NCBI RefSeq assembly: GCF_017794965.1
Contig: NZ_CP051240.1
Location: 2,666,001 to 2,730,000, forward strand
Reading direction: 5' to 3'
Length of the DNA: 64,000 bases
Source of the DNA: Alcanivorax sp.
GTDB taxonomy: Bacteria; Pseudomonadota; Gammaproteobacteria; Pseudomonadales; Alcanivoracaceae
Shown: positions 7,187 through 15,897 of the stretch, piece after piece
Layout of the letters: each line of letters opens with the position of its first letter
How positions within the stretch are numbered: the stretch's first letter is position 1
Notes under the pieces: generated by a model
What the model was told of the DNA's origin: nothing
Seen by the model: the letters and a program-made list of their open reading frames with translations, nothing else
The model's database searches: none
Program-made: the position numbers and the translations under genes

Positions 7187-8808
7187 GCAGCCCACAACCC
7201 AGCACTATCCGCGTTGGCCGTCGCTATCGCGCCAACCGTCTCGACGGCCCCTACGATGCCATTGTCATCGGCTCCGGCATCGGCGGGCTCACCGCAGCTG
7301 CCTGTCTCAGCAAACTGGGCAAGAAGGTGCTGGTGCTGGAACAGCACTATACCGCGGGCGGTTTCACCCATAGCTATGACCGCAATGGCTACGAATGGGA
7401 TGTGGGCGTGCATTACATTGGTGACATGGGCGCCAAACACACCATGGCCCGCCGGCTGTTCGACTATGTCACCGACAGCCAGCTGCAATGGGCCCCCATG
7501 GACGACCATTACGACCGACTCTTCATTGGCGAGCGCCAGATCGATCTGGTCGCAGGCCCCAAGCACTTTGCCGATGAACTGAAAAAACAGTTCCCCGGCG
7601 AAGAGGAGGCCATCGACACCTATCTTGATTACCTCAGCCAGGTCGCCAAAGCCATGCCCGGCGTGACACTGGGCAAGGTGCTGCCCAAACTGCTGGCAGG
7701 GCCGTTCCGACACCTGGCCCGCCGCAAGGCGCCAGCCTTCCTCAATCAAACCACCCAGCAGGTGCTGGAAAGCCTCACCGGCAATCAAGAGCTCATTGCC
7801 GCCCTGACAGGCCAGTGGGGAGATAACGGACTGGTTCCCAATGAATCCAGTTTCATCATCCACGCCCTGATCGCGCGCCACTATCTGCACGGCGGCTACT
7901 ATCCCATCGGTGGCGCGTCGGAAATGGCCAAGACCATTATCCCGGTGATCCAACAAGGCGGCGGTGAAGTATTTACCTACGCCGATGTGAAAGAAATTCT
8001 TGTCGAGAACGGCAAGGCCGTGGGCGTGCGCATGGCGGACGGCAATGACATTCATGCCCCTGCCATCATCAGCAACGCCGGCGTATTCAACACCTTCGGC
8101 CCTCTGCTGCCAGACGGCGCCCCGCACAAGGACTTCTACCAGATGAAGCTGGGCCAGGTGCAGCGCTCCATGGCCAGTGTCTGCCTTTACATTGGCATCC
8201 AGGATACTGCCGAAAACCTGAAGCTGCCGAAAACCAATTTCTGGATTTACCCGGGGAGTGATCACGCCACCCAGGTGGCAGCGTTCCTGGAGGATCCGGA
8301 GAACCAGGAGATCCCCCTCACCTACATTTCCTTCCCCTCTGCCAAGGATCCCGGTTTCGAAGATCGCTACCCCGGCCGGGCCACCATCGAAATCGTCGCC
8401 CCCGGGCCGTTTGAGTGGTACCAAAGCTGGGCGGACAAGCCCTGGGGCAAACGCGGAGAAGACTACGAGGCCAAAAAGGAAGCCTACGCCCAGCGCCTGC
8501 TGGAAAAACTGTACGAGAAAATGCCGCACCTGCGCGGCAAGGTGGATTATTACGAGCTTTCCACCCCGCTCTCTACGGATTATTTCTGCCGCTATAGCAC
8601 AGGCGAGATTTACGGCCTGGATCACACCCCGGAACGCTTTGAGCAGGACTGGTTGAAACCCAAGACCCGCATTCCCGGGCTCTTCCTCACCGGCCAGGAC
8701 ATCATGACCTGTGGCGTAGTGGGCGCCATGATTGGTGGCTTGCTCACCACCATCGCCGTGGGCGGGGTGAAAAGCCTGCCTCTGGCCAAAAAGATGTTCG
8801 TGGGCTGA
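7183..8808 (+). CDS. FAD-dependent oxidoreductase, phytoene desaturase / retinol saturase-like
   Basis: 541-aa flavoprotein with an N-terminal dinucleotide-binding motif (GSGIGGLTAAACLSKLGKK from residue 30, then VLVLEQ) and the AGGFTHSYDRNGYEWDVGVHYIGD block typical of the CrtI/RetSat amine-oxidase-like family. The C-terminal GLFLTGQDIMTCGVVGAMIGG is the second FAD-contact region. Such enzymes reduce or desaturate carotenoid, retinoid or other polyunsaturated chains; no other carotenoid gene is in the window, so the substrate is open. The middle gene of a three-gene cluster overlapping at both ends. Confidence 0.85.
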   Translation: MSSPQPSTIRVGRRYRANRLDGPYDAIVIGSGIGGLTAAACLSKLGKKVLVLEQHYTAGGFTHSYDRNGYEWDVGVHYIGDMGAKHTMARRLFDYVTDSQLQWAPMDDHYDRLFIGERQIDLVAGPKHFADELKKQFPGEEEAIDTYLDYLSQVAKAMPGVTLGKVLPKLLAGPFRHLARRKAPAFLNQTTQQVLESLTGNQELIAALTGQWGDNGLVPNESSFIIHALIARHYLHGGYYPIGGASEMAKTIIPVIQQGGGEVFTYADVKEILVENGKAVGVRMADGNDIHAPAIISNAGVFNTFGPLLPDGAPHKDFYQMKLGQVQRSMASVCLYIGIQDTAENLKLPKTNFWIYPGSDHATQVAAFLEDPENQEIPLTYISFPSAKDPGFEDRYPGRATIEIVAPGPFEWYQSWADKPWGKRGEDYEAKKEAYAQRLLEKLYEKMPHLRGKVDYYELSTPLSTDYFCRYSTGEIYGLDHTPERFEQDWLKPKTRIPGLFLTGQDIMTCGVVGAMIGGLLTTIAVGGVKSLPLAKKMFVG

Positions 8809-9512
8809 TGCACGCTCCCTTCTGGCTGGGGTTTGCCAGCCTCGCCCCACTGCTCCTTGCGCAAGCGGTGCACACCCGTCGCACCACGGTGCGACTGCCG
8901 GACGGGCAGGGCCCCGCGCAAGGCCAATGGGGCGAAGGTGCATGCTCGAAGCGGCTGCTGGTTATCGGTGAATCCACGGCCGCCAGCGTGGGCGTGGAGG
9001 CGCATCAGGAGGGTCTGGCCAGCCAGCTGGCCCGACTGCGCCATCAACAAAGCGGGGAAACGGTGGGCTGGCATACCCTGGGGGTAAACGGCATACGCAT
9101 GGATGCCCTGCAGAAAACACTGGCCGCCACCCCAACGCCGCAGGCGGACGCCATCTTCATCAGTATGGGGGTGAACGACACCACCGGACTCACACCGCGC
9201 AAACATTACGCCTCGGCATTGGCCAGGCTGATCACACACTTGCAGTCACAACAGCCCGGGGCACCGGTCTATCTGCTTGCCGTGCCGCCTATGGACCGTT
9301 TCACTGCCCTGCCCTCCCCATTGAGACAGATGCTCGGCTGGCGGGCCCGGCTACTCAATCAACAACATCAGAGCCTGGCGCGGAGTAGCCAGAACCTGTT
9401 CAGCCTTTACTACCCCCCGCTGGATGATCCGGCCCTGCTGGCACAGGATGGCTACCACCCCGGAGCCCGGGGTTACCAGGCCATGGCAGAGGCCATCCTG
9501 GCACAGCTTTAA
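8808..9512 (+). CDS. SGNH/GDSL-family hydrolase
   Basis: 234-aa esterase-type protein. An N-terminal hydrophobic segment (about 5-20) may be a membrane anchor or signal. SGNH blocks: GES with nucleophile S56, GVNG (block II glycine), GVND (block III Asn) and DGYHP near the C-terminus (Asp/His). The start shares one base with the preceding stop (TGATG). It is likely to hydrolyse an ester of a lipid linked to the upstream flavoenzyme, but the substrate is not visible. Confidence 0.86.
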   Translation: MHAPFWLGFASLAPLLLAQAVHTRRTTVRLPDGQGPAQGQWGEGACSKRLLVIGESTAASVGVEAHQEGLASQLARLRHQQSGETVGWHTLGVNGIRMDALQKTLAATPTPQADAIFISMGVNDTTGLTPRKHYASALARLITHLQSQQPGAPVYLLAVPPMDRFTALPSPLRQMLGWRARLLNQQHQSLARSSQNLFSLYYPPLDDPALLAQDGYHPGARGYQAMAEAILAQL

Positions 9513-9542
9513 GCCGTTCCGGCCGCCAGCCGCAGGGCATGA

Positions 9543-10205
9543 TCAGTTAAACAGCATGCCAATGCCAAAACGCCACAATCCCTGATCCACAGTGCCAGCG
9601 CCACGGTCCACGTCCAGCCATTGCTGACTGTAACCGGCGCGCATGAAGGCGGTATCAGACATGTCCAGGCGCAAACCGGCACCCACCTCATAGCTGAACA
9701 CCGTGTCATTGAGGGTTGGGGTATCCAGCCCGCAATAGTACCCCCACCAGGGGTCATACCAGCACACCGGCACGGAGGGCCCGGTGGCCACGTTGGTGTC
9801 CAGGTAGGTCGCCCCCACCGCCCCGTGCACATAGGGAGTCAGCGCCTTGCGGGCAAAGTGCCAGGTGGCGTTGAGATTCATGGTGGTCATTTCCAGCTCC
9901 CCACGACCATCAAAACTGCCGTTGGCGTCGGAGGTGGTGTCAGAACGGAAATCGGTTTCCAGCCATTCCAGGGCAAAACCCAGGGACAGGTGCTCATCAC
10001 GGTTATAGGCCATGTCAAAGCCGAAGCCCACATCATCGGTGATGTCGACGCTGGAACCACGCTCACCGGAAACGGTTTGCCCTTCCAGGCCAATGACCCG
10101 AAAGCTGCCTTCCCAACGCTCGGCGCGATAACTATGGGGAATTTCCGCCAATAACTGCAGTGGCATTACCCCGGCCAGCAAACCCAGCCATACCGTTCTC
10201 TTCAT
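9543..10205 (-). CDS. Outer-membrane beta-barrel protein, porin-like
   Basis: 220-aa secreted protein with a signal peptide (about 1-21, ending LLAE), alternating amphipathic strands and a C-terminal GIGMLFN. The pattern fits the small OMP_b-brl fold. I start at MKRTVWL because GAGG sits 6 bases before it; a start 4 codons earlier lacks a ribosome site. It contains four tryptophan/cysteine-rich residues in CWYDPWWGYYC, a possible surface loop with a disulfide. It is downstream of the fadL-like gene but separated by a terminator. Function not recognised. Confidence 0.75.
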   Translation of the reverse strand: MKRTVWLGLLAGVMPLQLLAEIPHSYRAERWEGSFRVIGLEGQTVSGERGSSVDITDDVGFGFDMAYNRDEHLSLGFALEWLETDFRSDTTSDANGSFDGRGELEMTTMNLNATWHFARKALTPYVHGAVGATYLDTNVATGPSVPVCWYDPWWGYYCGLDTPTLNDTVFSYEVGAGLRLDMSDTAFMRAGYSQQWLDVDRGAGTVDQGLWRFGIGMLFN

Positions 10206-10217
10206 TCTCGACCTCAT

Positions 10218-10242
10218 AAAAAAGCGGGCCAGTCTGGCCCGC
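10218..10242 (-). terminator. Terminator after the fadL-like gene
   Basis: Minus-strand hairpin GCGGGCCA/TGGCCCGC with a 3-base loop followed by six T. It lies 30 bases after the fadL-like stop and before the small beta-barrel gene. Confidence 0.8.
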
Positions 10243-10271
10243 TCTTCTTATAGCACATCAGCCGGCTCGAA

Positions 10272-11570
10272 TCAGAACCGGTAGTTCAGCTGGGCACCGA
10301 TAACATCCGCTTCCAGCTCATAGGTCCCTTTAAGCTGGCCCCCCTTGTCTGCGCGGTTGATATCAGCATCATCCACAAAGATATGGGCATAGCCCACATC
10401 AATGGTCATGTTCTCCGATGGAGAGAAACCGGCCCCCAGCGTCGCCCAGACACGATCCGAATCCGGTGAGATGGCAGAACGATTGTCTGTGCCCTGGGTG
10501 GCGTCCTCCTTGGCCACGCCAACCCGCAACACCGTGCCTCCAGCCAGTTCATGGTTCATGCCCAGCGAGTAGCGAACCGTATTGTTCCAGTCGAACTCTT
10601 CAGTGGGATTGAATGCGAGACTTGGGCTTTCCACCACGAGAGCATCCAGAGAACTCCATTCTGTCCATTCCACACCCAGCAACAACCGGGTTCGTTCAGA
10701 CAGATCACCCGCATAAGACAGCTGCAGCGAAGCAGGCAGGTCAATATCCGCCGTACCCGCATAACGTCCGGGAGCAACCGGACTGCCGCTGGCCGTTGAC
10801 AGCGCCGCCCCGGCATTCGAGAAGGTGATATCCCCTTCCACCTCGTAGCTCATTTCAGAACGATAGGCGATGCCGAAGTGGTTGTTGTCATCGGCACTGA
10901 AGGTCGCCCCGACATTCCATCCGAAGGCATCATCATCACCCTCCAGACGGGTGGCCGCATTGCGAATGTCCGCATCCAGAGTCTGGTAGCTAAGCCCCAA
11001 TGCAACGCTCAGTCTGTTCGAGAGCTGGATCGCCAGAGAAGGATTGATATTCAAGGTCTTCAGGTCGGACTCCGTGGCATAGAAATCCCCTGCCGTGACC
11101 GGCCCCAGTCCGCCCGGAGGCGGCGGTGTGACGTAGGCATTACCCCAGCCGCTCTCATATTCAATTTTGGTGCCGAACGGAGAAAGCACACTCAAACCAA
11201 ATGTCATCGAATCACTGACGGGGACCGCCATGAACAGGCTACCAACAAAGGGTTCCACATCATCGAAATCGCCAGCACCGGCGCCGGCCTGCGGGATCAA
11301 CCCGTTAAAGGTTCCTCCGGACCCGGTTTCAAACGACGTGTCCACCCAGACTTGATGAATTGGCACTGAAAATTCCGTGGTTTCCAGCTGGGTCATCGTT
11401 GCAGGATTGAACCACTGACTGGAAGCATCCTCACCCAGTACACCGGCACCGGCGTAAGCCGTGCCCATGGCAGACACCGACTGGTATGAAACGGCAAAAC
11501 CGCTTGCCATTACCGGACCTGAGATCAGGCAAATGGCACCACCGAGAAGCTTGGCATGTGATTTTTTCAT
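10272..11570 (-). CDS. fadL: FadL-family outer-membrane hydrophobic compound transporter
   Basis: 432-aa outer-membrane channel for long-chain fatty acids or hydrocarbons. It has a signal peptide (about 1-22, ending VMA), the N-terminal plug sequence SGFAVSYQSVSAMGTAYAGAGVLGEDASSQWFNPATM typical of FadL/TodX proteins, and a C-terminal aromatic YRF as barrel end. The upstream 180 bases are AT-rich with no clear promoter I can defend. A neighbouring acyl-CoA dehydrogenase points to fatty-acid or alkane-derived lipid uptake. The symbol marks the family, not proven orthology. Confidence 0.9.
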   Translation of the reverse strand: MKKSHAKLLGGAICLISGPVMASGFAVSYQSVSAMGTAYAGAGVLGEDASSQWFNPATMTQLETTEFSVPIHQVWVDTSFETGSGGTFNGLIPQAGAGAGDFDDVEPFVGSLFMAVPVSDSMTFGLSVLSPFGTKIEYESGWGNAYVTPPPPGGLGPVTAGDFYATESDLKTLNINPSLAIQLSNRLSVALGLSYQTLDADIRNAATRLEGDDDAFGWNVGATFSADDNNHFGIAYRSEMSYEVEGDITFSNAGAALSTASGSPVAPGRYAGTADIDLPASLQLSYAGDLSERTRLLLGVEWTEWSSLDALVVESPSLAFNPTEEFDWNNTVRYSLGMNHELAGGTVLRVGVAKEDATQGTDNRSAISPDSDRVWATLGAGFSPSENMTIDVGYAHIFVDDADINRADKGGQLKGTYELEADVIGAQLNYRF

Positions 11571-11751
11571 TATTGCTCTCCCTGATAGCTAAAAAATCTC
11601 CAAAGCGCATCTGGCCTTCCGAGCCATGTTTTGTATAAAAAACGCTCAAACCCAGACTATGCCTGTCAAAAAAAATGAAAAAGCGTTTTTTTGTAAAACT
11701 GCGGTCACAGCGTCAAGGCGGGGTCAATACAGAACTAACGGGTTAAAAACG

Positions 11752-11779
11752 AAAAAGGCCGCCCGAAGGCGGCCTTTTT
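11752..11779 (-). terminator. Terminator after the acyl-CoA dehydrogenase gene
   Basis: AAAAAGGCCGCC, CGAA loop, GGCGGCCTTTTT, a perfect 12-bp inverted repeat 19 bases beyond the stop codon. The symmetry allows bidirectional use. Confidence 0.88.
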
Positions 11780-11798
11780 CAGACACCGGATAACGTGA

Positions 11799-12944
11799 TC
11801 AGTCAGCCAATACCGCCTTGGCGATAATGGTCTTCATGATCTCGTTGGTGCCGCCGTAGATACGCTGTACACGGGAATCGGCGAACATGCGCGCGATCGG
11901 GTATTCCCACATGTATCCGTAACCGCCGTGCAGCTGCAGACATTCGTCGATCACTTCGCACTGCAGGTCGGTGATGTAGTACTTTCCGGCTGCGGCGGTG
12001 GGGATATCCAGCTCTTTCTTCAGGTGCAGCTCCAGACACCGGTCCACGTAGCAACGCGCCACTTCCAGCTTGGTGTGCATTTCTGCAATCTTGAACTGGG
12101 TGTTCTGGAAATCGGCAACGGACTTGCCGAAGGCCTTGCGCTCTTTCACGTATTCAACGGTCTGCGCCAGCGCAGACTCGGCCATGGCCAAACCACCGAT
12201 GGCGATACCCAGACGCTCCTGGGGCAGTTCCTTCATCAGGTAGATGAAGCCCATGCCTTCTTCACCCAGCAGGTTCTCGGCCGGTACTTTCACGTCCTGG
12301 AAGAACAGCTCGGAGGTATCCTGGGCCTTCATGCCCACTTTCTTCAGGTTGGTGCCTTTCTCAAAACCTTCCAGGTTGGTATCCACCACGAACAGGCTAA
12401 TGCCCTTGGCACCCTTGCTCGGGTCGGTCTTGGCCACCACGATCACGATGTCAGCGTTCTGACCGTTGGTGATGAAGGTCTTGGAACCGTTCAGCACATA
12501 GTGGTCACCCTGCTTCACGGCGGTGGTCTTCACGCCCTGCAGGTCGGAACCGGCACCCGGCTCGGTCATGGCGATGGCGCCGATGCACTCACCGGTGACC
12601 ATCTTCGGCAGGTACTTTTCTTTCAGGAACTCGCTACCGTTGTTCTGGATGTAGGGAGCAACGATTTCGGTGTGCAGGCCCCAGCCGATGCCGGTCAGGC
12701 CCAGGCGGGAAATTTCTTCATTGATCACCACGCTGTACAGGAAGTCGGCTTCGATACCACCATACTGTTCCTTGACCATGGGGCACAGGAAACCCTGCTC
12801 ACCGGCTTTAAGCCATACTTCACGGGGAACAACCCCTTCTTTTTCCCATTCTTCGTTGAAGGGAACAGCTTCGGCTTCCAGGAACTTGCGAACGGTATCG
12901 CGGAAGGTTTCGTGGTCAGAACTGAACAGCGTACGCGGGATCAT
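11799..12944 (-). CDS. Acyl-CoA dehydrogenase
   Basis: 381-aa FAD enzyme for the first step of beta-oxidation or an analogous acyl-CoA. Family blocks are clear: AMTEPGAGSDLQGVKTTA (FAD/substrate), LNGSKTFITNG, QNTQFKIAEM and the C-terminal YGGTNEIMKTII holding the catalytic glutamate in the short/medium/long-chain position. GGAGAG precedes the ATG. It is single with its own terminator, next to fadL. Chain length cannot be told from motifs. Confidence 0.94.
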   Translation of the reverse strand: MIPRTLFSSDHETFRDTVRKFLEAEAVPFNEEWEKEGVVPREVWLKAGEQGFLCPMVKEQYGGIEADFLYSVVINEEISRLGLTGIGWGLHTEIVAPYIQNNGSEFLKEKYLPKMVTGECIGAIAMTEPGAGSDLQGVKTTAVKQGDHYVLNGSKTFITNGQNADIVIVVAKTDPSKGAKGISLFVVDTNLEGFEKGTNLKKVGMKAQDTSELFFQDVKVPAENLLGEEGMGFIYLMKELPQERLGIAIGGLAMAESALAQTVEYVKERKAFGKSVADFQNTQFKIAEMHTKLEVARCYVDRCLELHLKKELDIPTAAAGKYYITDLQCEVIDECLQLHGGYGYMWEYPIARMFADSRVQRIYGGTNEIMKTIIAKAVLAD

Positions 12945-13141
12945 GAATCTCTCCGGTCTCGTGTAATGGGAGCAGCCCCGAAACCGGACGCGGCCGGGGC
13001 ACAGAATGCCCCATGATGTTCACTTACCCGTTGTGTCGGCAATGACCGAATAGATCACCGCCCATGGGCGCTGAGAATTCCGGCCAATATCTGTGAACGC
13101 TGCGCCAAAAGGAACCCTGCGCCCAGCGCGCCCCAATGGCA

Positions 13142-14230
13142 TCAGGCCCGGTGCTCGCGGCCCAGATATTCCGATGATTGCATTTCCTGCAACCGCGACC
13201 GGGTTCGCTCGAATTCGAAGTCGAGCCGCCCGCCGGCATAGATATCCTCAATGGGAGCTTCGGCAGTGATCACCAGCTTCACCGCGCGATCATAGAACTC
13301 ATCCACCATGTTGATGAAGCGACGGGCCATATCATCCTTGCTGGCACTCATCTGCTCCACATTGCTGACCAGCACCGTATGGAATTCCCGGGCAATCTCG
13401 ATGTAATCAGTCTGGCTACGAGGGCCATCACACAGCGCCTTGAAGTCAAACCAGACCACGTCGTCGGCGCATTGCAGCGCAGCGATCTTGCGCCCTTCAA
13501 TCAGCACATTGCAGGACTCGCGGTGACGGGAATGGTCCGGCTCCAGGGTCCGGAACCGCTCCTGCATGAAAGCATCCGCCACCTCACCCAGGGGGCAGTG
13601 GTAAAGCTCAGCCTGCTCAAGCAGCCGCAACCGGTAATCGGTGCCCCCATCCACATTCATGACCTGGGTGTGTTGCTTGAGCAGGTCGATGGCCGGCAGG
13701 AAGCGGGCCCGCTGCAAACCATCCTTGTAGAGTCCATCCGGCTGGATATTGGACGTGGCCACCAGCGTCACGCCGTTGGCAAACAACTCTTCCATCAAAC
13801 CGGCCAGGATCATGGCGTCGGTGATATCGGTGACAAAGAATTCATCAAAGCACAGCACCCGCGCCTGGGAGGCAAACTTGCGGGCAATATTGATCAGCGG
13901 GTTCTTTTCCCCCTGCCGCTCACGCATTTCCCGATGGACTTTCTGCATGAAACGGTGGAAGTGCATGCGACGTTTTTCCTCGAAGGGCAACGCTTCGAAA
14001 AACACATCCATCAGATAGGTCTTGCCGCGCCCTACCCCACCCCACATATACAGCCCCATTTGGGGCTGGGGCTTGCGAAAACGCCCAAACAGCCCGCCTT
14101 TGACCGGCGCCTCCAGCAAGCGGTGGTAGAGATCATCCAACGCCTCCACCGCCCGCAGCTGGGCAGCATCCTGAAAGAAATCCTCGCGCTCGAGGTCGGC
14201 CTGATATTGTTCGAGAGGGGTCATAGTCAT
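13142..14230 (-). CDS. zapE: AFG1-family ATPase ZapE
   Basis: P-loop ATPase linked in E. coli to Z-ring constriction. The 362-aa product has Walker A GGVGRGKT, Walker B VLCFDEFFV, and matches E. coli ZapE through ITDAMILAGLMEELFANGVTLVATSNI, DEFYDRAVKLVITAEAP and the C-terminal SRLQEMQSSEYL. I start at ATG 14230 because the longer frame begins with TTG and has no family similarity. The upstream ribosome site is weak. It lies 62 bases after the alpha/beta hydrolase gene, probably in one transcript. Confidence 0.93.
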   Translation of the reverse strand: MTMTPLEQYQADLEREDFFQDAAQLRAVEALDDLYHRLLEAPVKGGLFGRFRKPQPQMGLYMWGGVGRGKTYLMDVFFEALPFEEKRRMHFHRFMQKVHREMRERQGEKNPLINIARKFASQARVLCFDEFFVTDITDAMILAGLMEELFANGVTLVATSNIQPDGLYKDGLQRARFLPAIDLLKQHTQVMNVDGGTDYRLRLLEQAELYHCPLGEVADAFMQERFRTLEPDHSRHRESCNVLIEGRKIAALQCADDVVWFDFKALCDGPRSQTDYIEIAREFHTVLVSNVEQMSASKDDMARRFINMVDEFYDRAVKLVITAEAPIEDIYAGGRLDFEFERTRSRLQEMQSSEYLGREHRA

Positions 14231-14292
14231 CTGTACAGCTGATAAAAAGCGGGCCAATGTAGCGTTGGCCAATCATATAGGCAATCGGCGAA

Positions 14293-14925
14293 TCAGGCCG
14301 GCAAATGGCTGGCAGCAGCCTCCTTGAGCTCCACCAGGCGCCCATGGAAAAAGTGGCCACACTCGGGGAAGCGAATCAAGTCCGGTTGCAGGGGCGTTGC
14401 CCCAGCCCACTGGTACACCTGCTCGGCGGGCACGACCTCATCATCCTCTCCCTGCACCACCGTCACCGGGCAGCCGGTCTTCTCGATGTCGGTGAAGGGG
14501 TAGTGATGCACTGGCGGAGCGACCAGCAGCAGGTTATCCACCGGCTCACCATTGGCGCAAAGAATCTCCGCACCGCGAGCCGCCACAAAACTGCCAAAGG
14601 AAAAGCCGGCCAGCCACAGAGGCAGCCCGGGCCATTGCTGGCGCAGCCAGCTGTGCACCGCCAGCAGGTCTTCGGTTTCGCCAATGCCATCGCTGTAGGC
14701 ACCCTGACTTTCGCCCACACCCCGGAAGTTGAAACGCACCACTACACCACCGCGGTCACGGACCAGGCGTGTCAACGTGGTCACCACCTTGTTATCCATG
14801 GTGCCGCCAAACAGCGGATGCGGGTGGCAGACGATAGCGATGAAGGCCGGCGTCTCGCTGCCTTGCTCAATAACCGCCTCCAGCGTACCTGCGGGACCGG
14901 CCAGCTGTTCGCGTTGCGCTGCCAT
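14293..14925 (-). CDS. Alpha/beta hydrolase, COG2945-type
   Basis: 210-aa cytosolic hydrolase. CHPHPLFGGTMDNKVV near residue 34 and RFNFRGVGESQG are the signature of this small family. The nucleophile elbow is GFSFGS, the acid is probably in QGEDDEVVP and the catalytic His in CGHFFHG. No signal peptide. It is divergent from zapG and upstream of zapE. Substrate unknown. Confidence 0.87.
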   Translation of the reverse strand: MAAQREQLAGPAGTLEAVIEQGSETPAFIAIVCHPHPLFGGTMDNKVVTTLTRLVRDRGGVVVRFNFRGVGESQGAYSDGIGETEDLLAVHSWLRQQWPGLPLWLAGFSFGSFVAARGAEILCANGEPVDNLLLVAPPVHHYPFTDIEKTGCPVTVVQGEDDEVVPAEQVYQWAGATPLQPDLIRFPECGHFFHGRLVELKEAAASHLPA

Positions 14926-15041
14926 CTGCCACCTCCATCGAAGAATTGTTACGAGTTATCCCCTTGGCGACCACCCGGCTCTGTGCTGCAATAGTCCCGA
15001 ATCTGTCGCCACGTTCTGGTGACATTGTACAGGAGTATGCC

Positions 15042-15587
15042 ATGGATATGCTGACAACCGGGGTGCTGAGCTTTGCTGCCGGCGTAATCGTTGGAGCGGG
15101 CCTGCTATTCTGGCTGTTACCGGCACGGCGTCAGGCCGGCCAGTTGATCAGGGATCGGGATGAGGCGCGCCAGGCGCTGAATCATTATCGTGAGCAGGTG
15201 GACGATCACTTCCTGCATACCGCAGAACTGGTCAACGACATGACCCAGGCCTACCGCACCGTCCATGAGCACCTGTCACGCGGTGCCCAGGCATTGTGTT
15301 CCGAAGGCGGGCGCAAGCGTGCTGTGGCCAAATCGCTGGATTCCGCCTCCAACCGGGAAAACTCCAATCCGGTGTCGCCACCGCTGGATTATGCCCCCAG
15401 TGCCAAGGGGGGCACCCTGGCTGAGGACTTTGGCTTGCGCAACAACAAGGCAGAGGGCCCCTTCGAACCGGTGGATGTGGCGCCGGCGGCGGTTCCCGAC
15501 GCCATTGCCGAACCACCACGGGATTATGCCGAGGGCTGCGACGAGCAGGGCTGCCCGCCGGGAGAAGACAAGAAGCAAGGAGCCTGA
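15042..15587 (+). CDS. zapG: YhcB/ZapG-family inner-membrane protein
   Basis: 181-aa protein with one N-terminal membrane helix (about 5-25), then a charged helical region (RDRDEARQALNHYREQVDDHFLHTAELVNDMTQAYRTVHEHLSRGAQAL), the hallmark of DUF1043 proteins that link envelope growth and division. The tail is low-complexity and acidic. AGGAG six bases before ATG 15042 fixes the start; a longer frame from 14946 is spurious. The stop codon TGA is the first bases of a GACGTCG heptamer array. It commonly neighbours zapE and degS-type genes in gammaproteobacteria. Confidence 0.88.
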   Translation: MDMLTTGVLSFAAGVIVGAGLLFWLLPARRQAGQLIRDRDEARQALNHYREQVDDHFLHTAELVNDMTQAYRTVHEHLSRGAQALCSEGGRKRAVAKSLDSASNRENSNPVSPPLDYAPSAKGGTLAEDFGLRNNKAEGPFEPVDVAPAAVPDAIAEPPRDYAEGCDEQGCPPGEDKKQGA

Positions 15588-15612
15588 CGTCGGACGTCGG
15601 ACGTCGGACGTC
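15586..15612. repeat. Heptamer array (GACGTCG) x3.9
   Basis: Four perfect GACGTCG units, the last one base short, starting inside the zapG stop codon. A terminator follows 17 bases later. Same layout as the GACGCCT arrays after tas and the degS-like gene, with another unit sequence. Confidence 0.9.
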
Positions 15613-15629
15613 AAAGAGCAGGATCAGGA

Positions 15630-15661
15630 ACGGAAATGTCGGCAAGGCATTTCCGTTTTTT
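15630..15661 (+). terminator. Terminator after zapG
   Basis: ACGGAAATG, 9-base loop, CATTTCCGT, then six T. It lies 42 bases beyond the stop. Confidence 0.85.
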
Positions 15662-15741
15662 GTGCCTGGTGAGGCCCGATAGGTGCTTCCGCTTGCGGAA
15701 CGAAGGGCGCGGCACGAGATCCGCCAGCCCCATTTCGACCA

Positions 15742-15890
15742 GTTGAAAGTTCAAAGTTCAAAGTTTAAAAGCGCGGTGACGTTGATCATTTCTCAATGGC
15801 CATGCCCGCGCCCAGGCGGGATCGCGGGCACGGCACAGCAACCCCCGCAAGGATTCGCCGCGTTTCAACTTTGAACTTTAAACTTTCCAC
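15742..15890. repeat. Inverted heptamer pair (GTTCAAA-type) around a hairpin
   Basis: Left arm 15742-15769 reads GTTGAAA, GTTCAAA, GTTCAAA, GTTTAAA. Right arm 15863-15890 reads TTTCAAC, TTTGAAC, TTTAAAC, TTTCCAC, inverted. The core has the hairpin GCCCGCG...CGCGGGC, including CCGCGCCCAGG, which also occurs in the core at 63863-63912. It occupies the convergent gap between zapG and the lipid kinase gene. Confidence 0.85.
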
Positions 15891-15897
15891 TCAACCC

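Noticed and set aside
7042..8943. 633-codon open frame on the minus strand
   Set aside because: Lies antisense to the clearly conserved FAD oxidoreductase; its translation is a low-complexity shadow with no family motifs.
11571..11750. Promoter for the fadL-like gene from a TTGACA on the minus strand
   Set aside because: The nearest TATAC-like box is 25 bases away, outside a usable spacer; no pair could be defended.
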